A program made the position numbers and the translations under genes. From assembly GCF_949769225.1 (NCBI RefSeq), contig NZ_CATKPB010000006.1: a DNA stretch of 64,000 nt, one strand, 5' to 3'. This document shows positions 51,774 to 60,282 of the stretch, in pieces. Source of the DNA: Peptoniphilus_A genitalis. GTDB taxonomy: Bacteria; Bacillota; Clostridia; Tissierellales; Peptoniphilaceae. Each line of letters opens with the position of its first letter. The first letter of the stretch is position 1. The notes under the pieces were generated by a model, which worked only from the letters and a program-made list of their open reading frames with translations, had not been told where the DNA came from and made no database searches.

Positions 51774-52457
51774 ATGAGTAAGAATATTTTTGTAACAGGA
51801 ACAGGAACTGAAATTGGAAAGACCTACGTGGCAGGACTTCTTGTGAAGAAGCTCCACGAGGCAGGAGAAAAATCAGCCTACTACAAGGCTGCCATGAGTG
51901 GAAACGACAAGGATGCTGATGGAAATCTCATACCTGGTGATGCAAAATTTGTAAAAGAACTAGCAGGTATAGACCAAGATCTTAATGAAATGTGTCCCTA
52001 CGTTTATGAGAGAGCCTACTCTCCTCACTTGGCAGCTCAAATCGAGGGCAATCCTGTGAATCTTGACTATGTAGTGGAAAAGCTTAGGGACTTAGAGAAA
52101 AAGTATGACTACATTACTCTTGAAGGCTCTGGAGGGATTCTTTGCCCACTAAGATTTGATGATGAGGAAATTTATTTAGAGGACTTTGTAAAGAAGGCAA
52201 AGCTTTCTTCTATCATTGTTGCCGATGCAGGCCTTGGAACTATAAATAATCTTGTCTTGACGGCCTTTTATATGAAGGAAAAGGGAATGAAGGTCAAGGG
52301 AATAATTTTTAACAACTTTATCCCAGGAGATGTACTGCAAGAGGACAACATAAAAATGTGCGAACACATGTCAGGTCTCAAAGTCCTAGCCTGTGTAAAG
52401 AAGGGCGACAAGGACTTGGATATAGATATTGATAAACTGAAAGAGATTTATGAATAG
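51774..52457 (+). CDS. bioD: Dethiobiotin synthetase
   Basis: 227 residues. Carboxylates 7,8-diaminopelargonate to dethiobiotin using ATP. P-loop GTGTEIGKTYV near 8-18, catalytic Lys in YYKAAMSG near 38, EGSGGILCPL near 116. Reverse order to the pathway; stands between transporter and BioA. Confidence 0.93.
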   Translation: MSKNIFVTGTGTEIGKTYVAGLLVKKLHEAGEKSAYYKAAMSGNDKDADGNLIPGDAKFVKELAGIDQDLNEMCPYVYERAYSPHLAAQIEGNPVNLDYVVEKLRDLEKKYDYITLEGSGGILCPLRFDDEEIYLEDFVKKAKLSSIIVADAGLGTINNLVLTAFYMKEKGMKVKGIIFNNFIPGDVLQEDNIKMCEHMSGLKVLACVKKGDKDLDIDIDKLKEIYE

Positions 52458-52472
52458 GAGTTGCTATATAAA

Positions 52473-53675
52473 ATGATTTGGTATCCATATGAACAGTTAA
52501 AGACCATGAAGCCACCCTACAAGGTCGTAGATGCTAAGGGAGTTTATCTTTACACTGAGGACAAGGAAATGATTGACTCAGTTTCATCTTGGTGGTCTAC
52601 AATCTACGGCTACAAAAATGAAAAAATAAATGAAGCCCTTATAGGTCAAGTGAAGAAGTTTTCTCATGTAATGTTGGGAGGTTTAACTCACGAGCCAGTA
52701 GAAAGACTTTCCAACCAATTAAAGGACTTCTTGCCAGGGGACTTGGACTATCCCTTCTTCTCTGACTCAGGATCTGTGGCAGTGGAAGTTGCCCTAAAGA
52801 TGGCCCTTCAATACTACATGAACAAGGGAGAAGCTGGCAGGACCATGATACTTGCCTTAACTCATGCCTACCATGGGGACACCTTCAAGACTATGGAAGT
52901 TGGCGACGATGAAGACTACCATTTTGTCCTAGAAGCCTATGGCAAGAGCAAGTATGTTGTAAATATTCCAACTGAAATTGATGCCCTTGAAGATGCCTTT
53001 GAAAAATATGGGGACAAGCTAAACTCCTTTATAGTTGAGCCACTTTTACAAGGTGCTGGCGGAATGAGGATGTATGACATTTCTTTTTTAGAAAGAGCAA
53101 GGGAACTTTGCGATGAGCATAATGTCCTACTTATCTTTGACGAAGTCGCAACAGGCTTTGGAAGAACTGGTAACAGGTTTGTAGCAGACCTAGTCCTACC
53201 AGACATAATATGCTTGGGAAAGGCCCTTACAGGGGGTTACCTTGGCCATGCTGCCACAGTTGCAAACAAGAAGGTCTTTGATGCCTTCTACGATGATAAC
53301 CCAAGACATGCCCTAATGCATGGGCCAACCTTTATGGGAAATCCCATAGCCTGCACCGTTGCATCGAAGTGTCTTGAAATCTTCCAAGAAGAGGACTTCA
53401 TGAGTAAGATAAAGAGGATTGAAGAAATTGAAAGAGAAGAAATGGAAGGCTTCACTCATGACAAGATTGAAGAAGTTAGGATCATGGGAGCTTGCGTCTG
53501 CATTGAAGTAAAGGATGGTAAGGACATAGAAGGTTTCCAAGAGTTCGCCTATGAAAGGGGAGTCTTTGCAAGACCCTTTGTGAAATACATTTACTCTATG
53601 GTTCCCTATGTAATTAGTGAAGAGGAACTTAGAAAAGTAATGAGGACTATGAAGGAATGGTTTGAGAATAAATAA
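52473..53675 (+). CDS. bioA: Adenosylmethionine-8-amino-7-oxononanoate aminotransferase
   Basis: 400 residues from ATG 52473 (MIWYPYEQLKTMKPPYKVV) behind AGGAG; in-frame TTG 52461 abuts that site. Makes 7,8-diaminopelargonate with S-adenosylmethionine as amino donor. SSWWSTIYGY near 43-52, catalytic Lys in LGKALTGGYLGHA near 250, EPLLQGAGGM near 188. bioF and bioB are not in this window. Confidence 0.94.
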   Translation: MIWYPYEQLKTMKPPYKVVDAKGVYLYTEDKEMIDSVSSWWSTIYGYKNEKINEALIGQVKKFSHVMLGGLTHEPVERLSNQLKDFLPGDLDYPFFSDSGSVAVEVALKMALQYYMNKGEAGRTMILALTHAYHGDTFKTMEVGDDEDYHFVLEAYGKSKYVVNIPTEIDALEDAFEKYGDKLNSFIVEPLLQGAGGMRMYDISFLERARELCDEHNVLLIFDEVATGFGRTGNRFVADLVLPDIICLGKALTGGYLGHAATVANKKVFDAFYDDNPRHALMHGPTFMGNPIACTVASKCLEIFQEEDFMSKIKRIEEIEREEMEGFTHDKIEEVRIMGACVCIEVKDGKDIEGFQEFAYERGVFARPFVKYIYSMVPYVISEEELRKVMRTMKEWFENK

Positions 53676-53681
53676 AATTTT

Positions 53682-53704
53682 GCCCTGGTTTCAGGGCTTT
53701 TTCT
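53682..53704 (+). terminator. Terminator of bioYDA
   Basis: GCCCTG-GTTT-CAGGGC followed by T5CT4. Six bp after the bioA stop. Confidence 0.88.
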
Positions 53705-53756
53705 TTTGGAGAAATTTAAGCTATAATTTACTTATAACAATTGGAAAGGAATAAAG

Positions 53757-54437
53757 ATGATAAGGGCAATATTATTTGACAAGGATGGAACCCTCCTCCA
53801 GTTTACTGAGGGCTGGGTTGATTCCATTGTGGGATTTTTAGAAGATAAAATTTTAGATGATAATAAGAAGAGGGAAATCTTTAGGGAAATTGGTATAAGG
53901 GAAGATGGTGGGGTGGAAGAAAATTCTATTCTCTCATCGGAGACTGCCATGGACTTGGCAATAATTTTTTTAAAGTATCTTGATGAGGACCTAGATGAAA
54001 TTTATGGGGAGTTAGACGACCACCTCTTAAACTATTTAAAGAAAAATAATAAATTTATTAGGGAAACCTGCGACTTGAGGAGTCTTTTTGAAGCTTTAAG
54101 AGAAAGGGGAATCCTCATAGGTATTTTTACTTCAGATAATTATAGGCAGGCCAAGTATTCTATGGACTATTTGGGTCTTGACTCCTTTATAGATTTTTAT
54201 GCAGCTGCAGATATTTATAAGAAGAAGCCCAACAAGGAGAGCTTGGAAGTTTTTAAAAAGAAATATTCACTTGAGGACCAAGAAATAATTATTGTTGGGG
54301 ACTCAAGAGTTGATATGGTTTTTGGTGAGGACACAGTAAAGGTTGGGGTCCTATGTGGGACTGGTTCGAGAGAAATGCTCGCCAAGTACACAGACAATAT
54401 AATAGATGATCCAAGCCAAGTTTTGAAATTCTTATAA
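53757..54437 (+). CDS. HAD-superfamily phosphatase (Gph/PGP-like)
   Basis: 226 residues. Motif I DKDGTL at residues 8-13 (nucleophile Asp), motif II TSD near 124, motif III KKKPNKES near 153, motif IV GDSRVDMVFG near 181. An alpha-helical cap lies between I and II. Phosphoglycolate-like small-molecule phosphatase; substrate unknown. Two tandem hairpins behind it serve the opposite gene too. Confidence 0.88.
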   Translation: MIRAILFDKDGTLLQFTEGWVDSIVGFLEDKILDDNKKREIFREIGIREDGGVEENSILSSETAMDLAIIFLKYLDEDLDEIYGELDDHLLNYLKKNNKFIRETCDLRSLFEALRERGILIGIFTSDNYRQAKYSMDYLGLDSFIDFYAAADIYKKKPNKESLEVFKKKYSLEDQEIIIVGDSRVDMVFGEDTVKVGVLCGTGSREMLAKYTDNIIDDPSQVLKFL

Positions 54438-54473
54438 GCTTGCAAAATATTTATATCTTTTAAAATTAAAAAA

Positions 54474-54516
54474 GCCCAAGGAATTTGGGCAAAAAAAGAA
54501 GGGCTCCAAGAGCCCT
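54474..54516 (-). terminator. Tandem terminators at the end of the rplY unit
   Basis: On the minus strand AGGGCT-CTTGG-AGCCCT (54516-54500) then T-rich, then GCCCAAATTCCTTGGGC (54490-54474) then T6. They separate converging transcription from the HAD gene. Confidence 0.85.
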
Positions 54517-54543
54517 TTTATAATATTTAAATTTATTAAATAA

Positions 54544-55191
54544 TTATTCTTCTTCTTTTTCTTCAGTTTCAGAAACAGTAGGAACTTCTGCAGAAGCTTC
54601 TTCTGCTCCTTCTTCTGGTTCTTTTTCTTCTGTTGGTTCAACAAGAGTTGCAACAGCTTCATCAGCTTCAAGGTGTTCAATCTTAATGTTTTCGTCACCG
54701 AAAATGTCAAGGTCAGCAATTGTTTTAGTTTCACCAATTTGCATTTCAACAACATTTACAATAGCTTCTGATGGAAGATATTTTGGAAGACAAGTTACAG
54801 TAACTTCGTTTAGTACTTGGATTAATGAAGATGGTTGAACCTTAACTTCGTCTCTACCTTCAAGAACGATAGGTACTTCAACAGAAATTTCTGTGTTCAT
54901 GTCGATTTCATATAGGTCAAAGTGAACCATAGCGTTTTTAATGTGGTGCATTTGAACTTCTTTGAAAAGAACAGAAGTAGTTTCTCCATCGATGTCGATA
55001 TCGAAAATGTTTGAATAACCTTCTTGGCTATAAGCCTTTAAAAGATCTTTTTCAAGACCGCTTACCATTCTTGCTTCCTTACCCTTTGAGTAAAGAACTC
55101 CTGGGATTTCACCATTAGCTCTTAGTTTATCAACCTTGTTTTTACCCTTAGCATCTCTTTTGTTTAAAACTAATTTCATATATACCTCCAA
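54544..55191 (-). CDS. rplY: 50S ribosomal protein L25 (Ctc/TL5 form)
   Basis: 215 residues: N-terminal L25 domain (LVLNKRDAKGKNKVDKLRANGEIPGVLYSKGKEARMV) binding 5S rRNA, a C-terminal TL5 domain (PIVLEGRDEVK, VTCLPKYLPSEAIVNV), then an acidic Glu/Ala tail from about 188. The tail is low-complexity and makes a spurious ORF in another frame. AGGAGGTATAT precedes the ATG on the minus strand. It ends 3 bp from the mnmA stop-side region, so both are likely one transcript. Confidence 0.93.
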   Translation of the reverse strand: MEVYMKLVLNKRDAKGKNKVDKLRANGEIPGVLYSKGKEARMVSGLEKDLLKAYSQEGYSNIFDIDIDGETTSVLFKEVQMHHIKNAMVHFDLYEIDMNTEISVEVPIVLEGRDEVKVQPSSLIQVLNEVTVTCLPKYLPSEAIVNVVEMQIGETKTIADLDIFGDENIKIEHLEADEAVATLVEPTEEKEPEEGAEEASAEVPTVSETEEKEEE

Positions 55192-55194
55192 AAA

Positions 55195-56256
55195 TTATTT
55201 TATAATACCTGAACCAAGACAAACATCGCCTTGATAAAAAACACACACTTGACCAGGTGTGACACCCTTAAGTGGTTTTTTCAGTTTAACAACATATTTA
55301 TCATTTTGTTTTTCCAATGTGGCAGCCTGATCACTGGCTCTGTATCTTATTTTAACAGATAAATCCACTGGAAGAGAAGGATTTTCTGTAATCCAGAAAA
55401 TATCTTCAACTTCAAATTCATCCTTGTAAAGAACTGGGTTGTTAATCCCTTGAGCCACAATTAAAAGATTGTTTTTTAAATCCTTATCAGCAACAAAGAA
55501 GGGTTCTCCACTTCCAACGCCGCCAATGCCAATTCCACGCCTTTGACCAATGGTGTAGTGCATAAGGCCAGAGTGTTCTCCCAATACCTTGCCCTTTTCG
55601 TCCACAATTTTACCAGGCTTAGTAAATAGGAATTGATCTAAAAACTCATTGAAATCTCTTTCGCCAATGAAACAGATTCCAGTAGAATCCTTCTTAGAAG
55701 CAGTTGAGAGTTCATATTTTTCTGCGATGCGCCTTACTTCATCCTTAGTTAAATCACCAACAGGGAAGAGAGTTTTTTCAAGTGCTTCCGACTTAACTCT
55801 TGATAAAAAGTAGGACTGGTCCTTATTATTATCTAAACCCTTTAAGAGGTAAGTCTTGCCATGGACTTTTTTAGTCCTGGCGTAGTGACCCATAGCAATA
55901 TAATCAGCATCAAAATCCATTGCGTAGTCAAGGAAGGCCTTGAATTTTATTTCAGTATTGCACATAACATCTGGATTTGGAGTTCTGCCTTTTTTATATT
56001 CACTTAGAAAATAAGAAAAAACCCTATCTCTATACTCTTTTTCAAAGTTGACAGTAAAATATTTAATGCCAAGTTGAGAGCATACAGAGACAACATCTAT
56101 ATAATCTTCTCTAGCAGTGCACATGCCATCATCTTCTGCCCAGTTCCTCATAAAGACTGCTGTAACATCGTAGCCAGCTTCCTTTAAGAGAATTGCGGAA
56201 ACAGATGAATCCACACCGCCACTCATTCCAAGAATGACTTTTTTCTTTTCTTGCAT
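55195..56256 (-). CDS. mnmA: tRNA-specific 2-thiouridylase
   Basis: Makes 2-thiouridine at U34 of Lys, Glu and Gln tRNAs. The start is ATG 56256 (MQEKKKVILGMSGGVDSSV) behind GGAGGTATTG; an upstream start at 56319 would add 21 residues and overlap the promoter. 353 residues. PP-loop GMSGGVDSS near 9-17, catalytic Cys in DVMCN near 101 and the second in GICFIGER near 198. A TATAAT on the minus strand (56295-56290) is the likely -10. Confidence 0.95.
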   Translation of the reverse strand: MQEKKKVILGMSGGVDSSVSAILLKEAGYDVTAVFMRNWAEDDGMCTAREDYIDVVSVCSQLGIKYFTVNFEKEYRDRVFSYFLSEYKKGRTPNPDVMCNTEIKFKAFLDYAMDFDADYIAMGHYARTKKVHGKTYLLKGLDNNKDQSYFLSRVKSEALEKTLFPVGDLTKDEVRRIAEKYELSTASKKDSTGICFIGERDFNEFLDQFLFTKPGKIVDEKGKVLGEHSGLMHYTIGQRRGIGIGGVGSGEPFFVADKDLKNNLLIVAQGINNPVLYKDEFEVEDIFWITENPSLPVDLSVKIRYRASDQAATLEKQNDKYVVKLKKPLKGVTPGQVCVFYQGDVCLGSGIIK

Positions 56257-56471
56257 CAATACCTCCAATCCACTCAATAACAATACATAATTATACAATA
56301 GTTGTTTGGAAAAATCCACCTTTATTTAAGAAAATACGAGTTTGTAAGACTTTTGAAGAGAAAATAAAAAATATTTCTTGTAAAAATTTAGTCTATAAAA
56401 ATTCTTGTCCTCTTTGTAAATTTTTATTAAAAATCTTTTGGAGAAAATTTAAAAATAATGGAGAAATTTTA

Positions 56472-56540
56472 TTGACAAAGTTTTTACTATGGAGTAAAAT
56501 TATAGATTTATTTGACAGATATAGCTTTTTAATGTATAAT
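56472..56540 (+). promoter_or_regulatory. Tandem promoters of veg
   Basis: P1: TTGACA (56472-56477), 17 bp, TAAAAT (56495-56500). P2: TTGACA (56512-56517), 17 bp, TATAAT (56535-56540), a perfect consensus. The rest of 56257-56471 is A/T-rich and shows only the mnmA -10. Confidence 0.88.
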
Positions 56541-56577
56541 AAGTTAATATTAAAGCTCTGGAAGGAATGGGTGTCGA

Positions 56578-56844
56578 ATGAATCAAATGCAAATTATCAA
56601 GAGAGAACTTGAGAACCACATTGGAAAAAAAGTTATTGTAAGGGCCAACAAGGGCAGGAAGAAAATTGTAACTAGGAAGGGAATCCTAAAGGCAACTTAC
56701 CCAAGTCTATTCGTACTTGAGGTTTTTAATGGAGAAGAATTAGTGACTGCAAGCTACACTTATTCTGACGTATTGACATCAACAGTTCAAGTTACAGTTT
56801 TAGATGAAGATGTGACATATAAAGATGCAAAGATGATATCATAA
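56578..56844 (+). CDS. veg: Veg family protein
   Basis: 88 residues, resembling Bacillus Veg, a small protein linked to biofilm and spore germination control. Shared core: GKKVIVRANKGRKKIVTRKGILKATYPSLFVLEV (16-49) and SYTYSDVLTSTVQVT. GGAAGGAATGGG precedes the ATG. Read from two strong promoters. Confidence 0.92.
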   Translation: MNQMQIIKRELENHIGKKVIVRANKGRKKIVTRKGILKATYPSLFVLEVFNGEELVTASYTYSDVLTSTVQVTVLDEDVTYKDAKMIS

Positions 56845-56871
56845 AATCTTTTTTTATACTTAGATTTGTGG

Positions 56872-56897
56872 CAGGTGTTAAGACACCTGTTTTTTTA
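56872..56897 (+). terminator. Terminator of veg
   Basis: CAGGTGT-TAAG-ACACCTG then T8. Confidence 0.92.
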
Positions 56898-57253
56898 TTG
56901 TAGAAATTTAATTAATAGTAAGTAATTATAAAAAGGATTATAATTTTTAGCTTAATAGGTCTCATAAAGTCGTAAATTTTTATGAGTTTCTAATTTTTTA
57001 TTAAGGTATAAATCTTTGTGAAGTTAGGATTTTTTATAAAGTAATAAAGGCTTGTAACTCTATAGATTTTTATAAAGTAGTGAGCATTTATTAATTTGTA
57101 GAAAAATGGAAATTGTAGAAAAGAAATTATAAAATAGATTAAAAAAAATTTTTGAATTTTAAGAGGATAAAAATTTTATTTAACTAAGATGAAATAAAAG
57201 TAGAATTTCTTAAACTAAATTTATAAGTTTTATTTAATAATTAATATGTAAGA
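56898..57253. other. AT-rich intergenic region with degenerate short repeats
   Basis: About 350 bp between veg and the F420-ligase-like gene. Repeated TTTTTATAAAGTAnTnA words (for example 57033-57043 and 57069-57079) suggest decayed tandem repeats. No ORF or RNA seen. Confidence 0.5.
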
Positions 57254-57284
57254 AATAAAAAAAGAAGCCACCCCTAAGGGTGGC
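57254..57284 (-). terminator. Terminator of the F420-ligase-like gene
   Basis: GCCACCC and GGGTGGC (57267-57273, 57278-57284), then T-rich on the minus strand. Confidence 0.88.
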
Positions 57285-57298
57285 ATAAATTTTATATA

Positions 57299-58483
57299 TT
57301 ATTCAGTTGCAAAGTTGTCAAAGTAACCTTGGATGTAAATAACTGGAGTACCCTTGTCGCCTGATCCACTTGTAAGGTCGCAAAGACTTCCAAGTAAGTC
57401 AGTGATTCTTCTAGGAGTAGTTCCAAGAGTTTCGTCCTTTCCAACAAGGTCCTTTTGCTTGTGAGAAATTTTTTCTTTCATTGCAGCAGTTGCGTGTTCA
57501 GTGTCCATATCCTTTAGGTCAGTGTCTGCAATGTATTTGATTTTAAGTTCGCTTGGTTGACCAGCAAGTCCATCTGTGTGAGCAGGTGATACAACTGGGT
57601 CTGCAAGTTCCCAAATTTTTCCAACTGGATCCTTGAAGGCACCATCGCCGTAAATCATAACTTCAACTTGCTTGTTGTATTTTTCAATTAGTTTCTTTTG
57701 AACTTCTTTTACAAAAGCTTCTCCGTCTCTAGGGAAAAGTTTTAATCTAGTGTCAGATGCGAAGTTTGATCCAAGTAGACCGAATTCTTCGTTGTAGCCA
57801 CTTCCATTAATGGATTCATTTAATATATCGTCAAGACCAAGAACAACTTTTGCTCCTTCGTCTTTTAAAAGTCTCTTTATTGAAAATCTTGTGTGAGTTG
57901 ATCCAACAAGAACTTCATCTGTGTAATTTAGAATAGTCTTAGGATCATTTGAGAAGTGGATGTCACAGTTGCCACCACAAATTTCCTTGTAAAGAGTTAC
58001 ATAATCAATACCTGTAAATTCGTGTTTAACTTCTTCACCAAAGATTCTTCTGTAATCTTTTTCTTCTAAGACATCTGCAAATGGATTTATTTTTGCTTCG
58101 TAAAGAAGGCTTGGATCCATTAGTGAATTTCCAACTTCATCAGATGGGTAGGAGAAGAGAAAATGTATTTTCTTTCCTGATTTTGCAATACCCCTTAGGA
58201 TTGTTGAAAATCTGTTACGGCTAAGAATTGGGAATACTATTCCAATTTCCTTGTCGAACTTTTTGTTAATGTCTTCTGCTATGTCATCAATAGTAACATA
58301 GTTGTTTTGTGCTCTTGCAACTAAAGATTCTGTTACTGCAACAATATCCTTGTCCCTCACAGAAATATTTTCTGATTCAAGAGCCTTTCCTAGGGAATCA
58401 ACGACAATATCGACTAGATTGTCTCCACTTTTTACAATAGGTGTACGGATTCCACGTACTACTGTACCAATGTATCTTTGCAT
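57299..58483 (-). CDS. Coenzyme F420-0:L-glutamate ligase-like protein
   Basis: 394 residues. N-terminal pattern TVVRGIRTPIVKSGDNLVDIVVDSLGKAL and DIVAVTESLVARAQ (about 45-58) match the CofE/FbiB gamma-glutamyl ligase domain; GDGAFKDPVGKIWELADPVV near 290 is a further family block. F420 is not expected in Firmicutes of this type, so the native substrate is unknown; an amide-ligase role on another cofactor or peptide is possible. Monocistronic, with a GGAGGAATTA-type site on the minus strand. Confidence 0.8.
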   Translation of the reverse strand: MQRYIGTVVRGIRTPIVKSGDNLVDIVVDSLGKALESENISVRDKDIVAVTESLVARAQNNYVTIDDIAEDINKKFDKEIGIVFPILSRNRFSTILRGIAKSGKKIHFLFSYPSDEVGNSLMDPSLLYEAKINPFADVLEEKDYRRIFGEEVKHEFTGIDYVTLYKEICGGNCDIHFSNDPKTILNYTDEVLVGSTHTRFSIKRLLKDEGAKVVLGLDDILNESINGSGYNEEFGLLGSNFASDTRLKLFPRDGEAFVKEVQKKLIEKYNKQVEVMIYGDGAFKDPVGKIWELADPVVSPAHTDGLAGQPSELKIKYIADTDLKDMDTEHATAAMKEKISHKQKDLVGKDETLGTTPRRITDLLGSLCDLTSGSGDKGTPVIYIQGYFDNFATE

Positions 58484-58641
58484 AATTCCTCCTACATTTA
58501 AATAAATTACTTTTTTACTTCAAAATTATACACGAAGTCTTTAGAAATGTAAAATATTTTTTTAAAAATTTTATAAATTTGCAATTAGCCTTTAAAAATA
58601 TTACTATATCAAGGGTTTATTGGGAAAATTAATAAATTCAC

Positions 58642-58671
58642 TGTACATTTGTAACCACTTTGTAATATAAT
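58642..58671 (+). promoter_or_regulatory. Candidate ftsEX promoter
   Basis: TGTACA (58642-58647), 18 bp, TATAAT (58666-58671), 27 bp before the ftsE ATG. The -10 is perfect, the -35 modest. Confidence 0.55.
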
Positions 58672-58698
58672 TGATTAAGATTATAGAAAGGTGTTTTT

Positions 58699-59397
58699 AT
58701 GATAAAATTTGAAAATGTTTATAAGGAATACAACAATGGCGTTGCTGCACTTTCAAATATAAATATTGAAGTGCCTCGCGGCGATTTTGTTTTCTTAGTT
58801 GGCCCATCTGGTGCTGGTAAGTCTACAATGCTTAAACTTCTAATAAGAGAAGAGAAGGCTAATCGTGGTAAGATTTTTATCGGCGATGATGAAATAACTA
58901 AAATTTCAAAATATATGATTCCTAAACTTAGGAGAAATATTTCTGTTGTCTTCCAAGACTTTAGACTTTTAGAAAAAAAGACTGTCTTCGAGAATGTGGC
59001 CTTTGCCCTAGAAATTCTTGGAGAATCAAAAAAAGAAATAAATAAAAAAGTTGAGTATGCTCTAGACCTTGTTAACTTAAGTGACAAGGTAAAGGACTAT
59101 CCTTCAGAGCTATCTGGTGGAGAGTCACAAAGGGTTGCCATTGCAAGGGCTATTGTAAATGATGCTCCTTATCTAGTTTGTGATGAGCCAACAGGTAACC
59201 TTGACGAGTCTACTGCTTGGGACATTATGTCTGCCCTAAAAAATATTAACGATGCAGGCAAGACAATTATAATGGCAACTCACGCAGTTAATATTGTAGA
59301 CAAGTTTAACAAAAGGGTAGTTACCCTAGACAATGGTTCCATTGTTTCGGATATAAGAGAAGGAGGTTACTATGAAGGTAATAAGACAGCTCTCTAA
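58699..59397 (+). CDS. ftsE: Cell division ATP-binding protein FtsE
   Basis: 232 residues. Walker A GPSGAGKST near 36, FQDFRLLEKKTV (FtsE-type Q-loop), LSGGESQR near 137, Walker B LVCDEPTGNLD near 158. Works with FtsX to switch cell-wall hydrolases on at the right place. Overlaps ftsX by 26 bp. Confidence 0.95.
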   Translation: MIKFENVYKEYNNGVAALSNINIEVPRGDFVFLVGPSGAGKSTMLKLLIREEKANRGKIFIGDDEITKISKYMIPKLRRNISVVFQDFRLLEKKTVFENVAFALEILGESKKEINKKVEYALDLVNLSDKVKDYPSELSGGESQRVAIARAIVNDAPYLVCDEPTGNLDESTAWDIMSALKNINDAGKTIIMATHAVNIVDKFNKRVVTLDNGSIVSDIREGGYYEGNKTAL

Positions 59398-60274
59398 TCT
59401 TGTGAGAGAAGCCTTCTCAAGCTTGTGGAGAAACAAGACCATGTCCTTTACTTCTGTAATTTCCATTACAGCTATGCTTACACTTTTTGGTGTAGTTATG
59501 CTTATGGTTTTGAATTTAAACGGAATGGTATTTCAAACTGGAGAGAAGTTAGACAAGGTTGTATTTTTCTTAAAGGACGATGCAAAGCCTAAGGATGTAA
59601 ATGCCTTTATTGATGAGCTTGATGAAAACAAAAAGGTAAAAAAAGTTGCCTATGTTTCTAAGGAAGAAGCCCTAGAGGAATTCAAAGAAGGTTTTGGAGA
59701 AAACTCCTCAATCCTAGAAAATATTCCTGGTGGAAATCCACTTCCAGCTTCTATAACTGTTGAAATGAAAGAACTTTCCTATGGAAAGGAAATTGAAGAC
59801 AAGTATAAGGATCTTCCAATTGTTGAGGACCACAATTATTACTATGACTTTGTAACTCAAATGATGAAAATTCAAAATGGAGTTAAGTATGTGGGAGCCG
59901 CAATTGTTTTAATCCTAGTTTTGATTTCTGTTTTAATTATTCACAACACAATTAAGATTGCCATTTCAAACAAGGAAAAGGAAATAAACATAATGAAGTA
60001 TGTTGGAGCAACTAATACTTATATAAGGGGACCCTTCTTAATAAATGGAATTATTTTTGGAATTCTTGGTTCAGCCATATCAGGTTTCTTGACGCTGAGA
60101 CTTTATGGAATAATTTTTGATAGGTTAAATCCACAACTCCATGATATCACAGGAGTGGATATGTTAACTGCAGCATCTGTTAGGACAGACTTATATATTG
60201 TGTTTTTATGCATTGGTGTTGGAATTGGATTTTTTGGATCCCTATTCTCCACTAAGAAGTTTTTAGATGTGTAG
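59372..60274 (+). CDS. ftsX: Cell division protein FtsX
   Basis: 300 residues. N-terminal cytoplasmic part with LVREAFSSLWRNKTMSFTSVISI, membrane segment near 30-50, outer domain about 55-165 (KVVFFLKDDAKPKDV), then three C-terminal segments with NKEKEINIMKYVGATNTYIRGPF. Its outer domain should contact the M23 protein encoded next. Confidence 0.93.
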   Translation: MKVIRQLSNLVREAFSSLWRNKTMSFTSVISITAMLTLFGVVMLMVLNLNGMVFQTGEKLDKVVFFLKDDAKPKDVNAFIDELDENKKVKKVAYVSKEEALEEFKEGFGENSSILENIPGGNPLPASITVEMKELSYGKEIEDKYKDLPIVEDHNYYYDFVTQMMKIQNGVKYVGAAIVLILVLISVLIIHNTIKIAISNKEKEINIMKYVGATNTYIRGPFLINGIIFGILGSAISGFLTLRLYGIIFDRLNPQLHDITGVDMLTAASVRTDLYIVFLCIGVGIGFFGSLFSTKKFLDV

Positions 60275-60282
60275 GTGAAAGA

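Noticed and set aside
54432..54755. 107-residue Lys/Leu-rich ORF, minus strand
   Set aside because: Out-of-frame shadow of the acidic low-complexity tail of rplY and its terminators.
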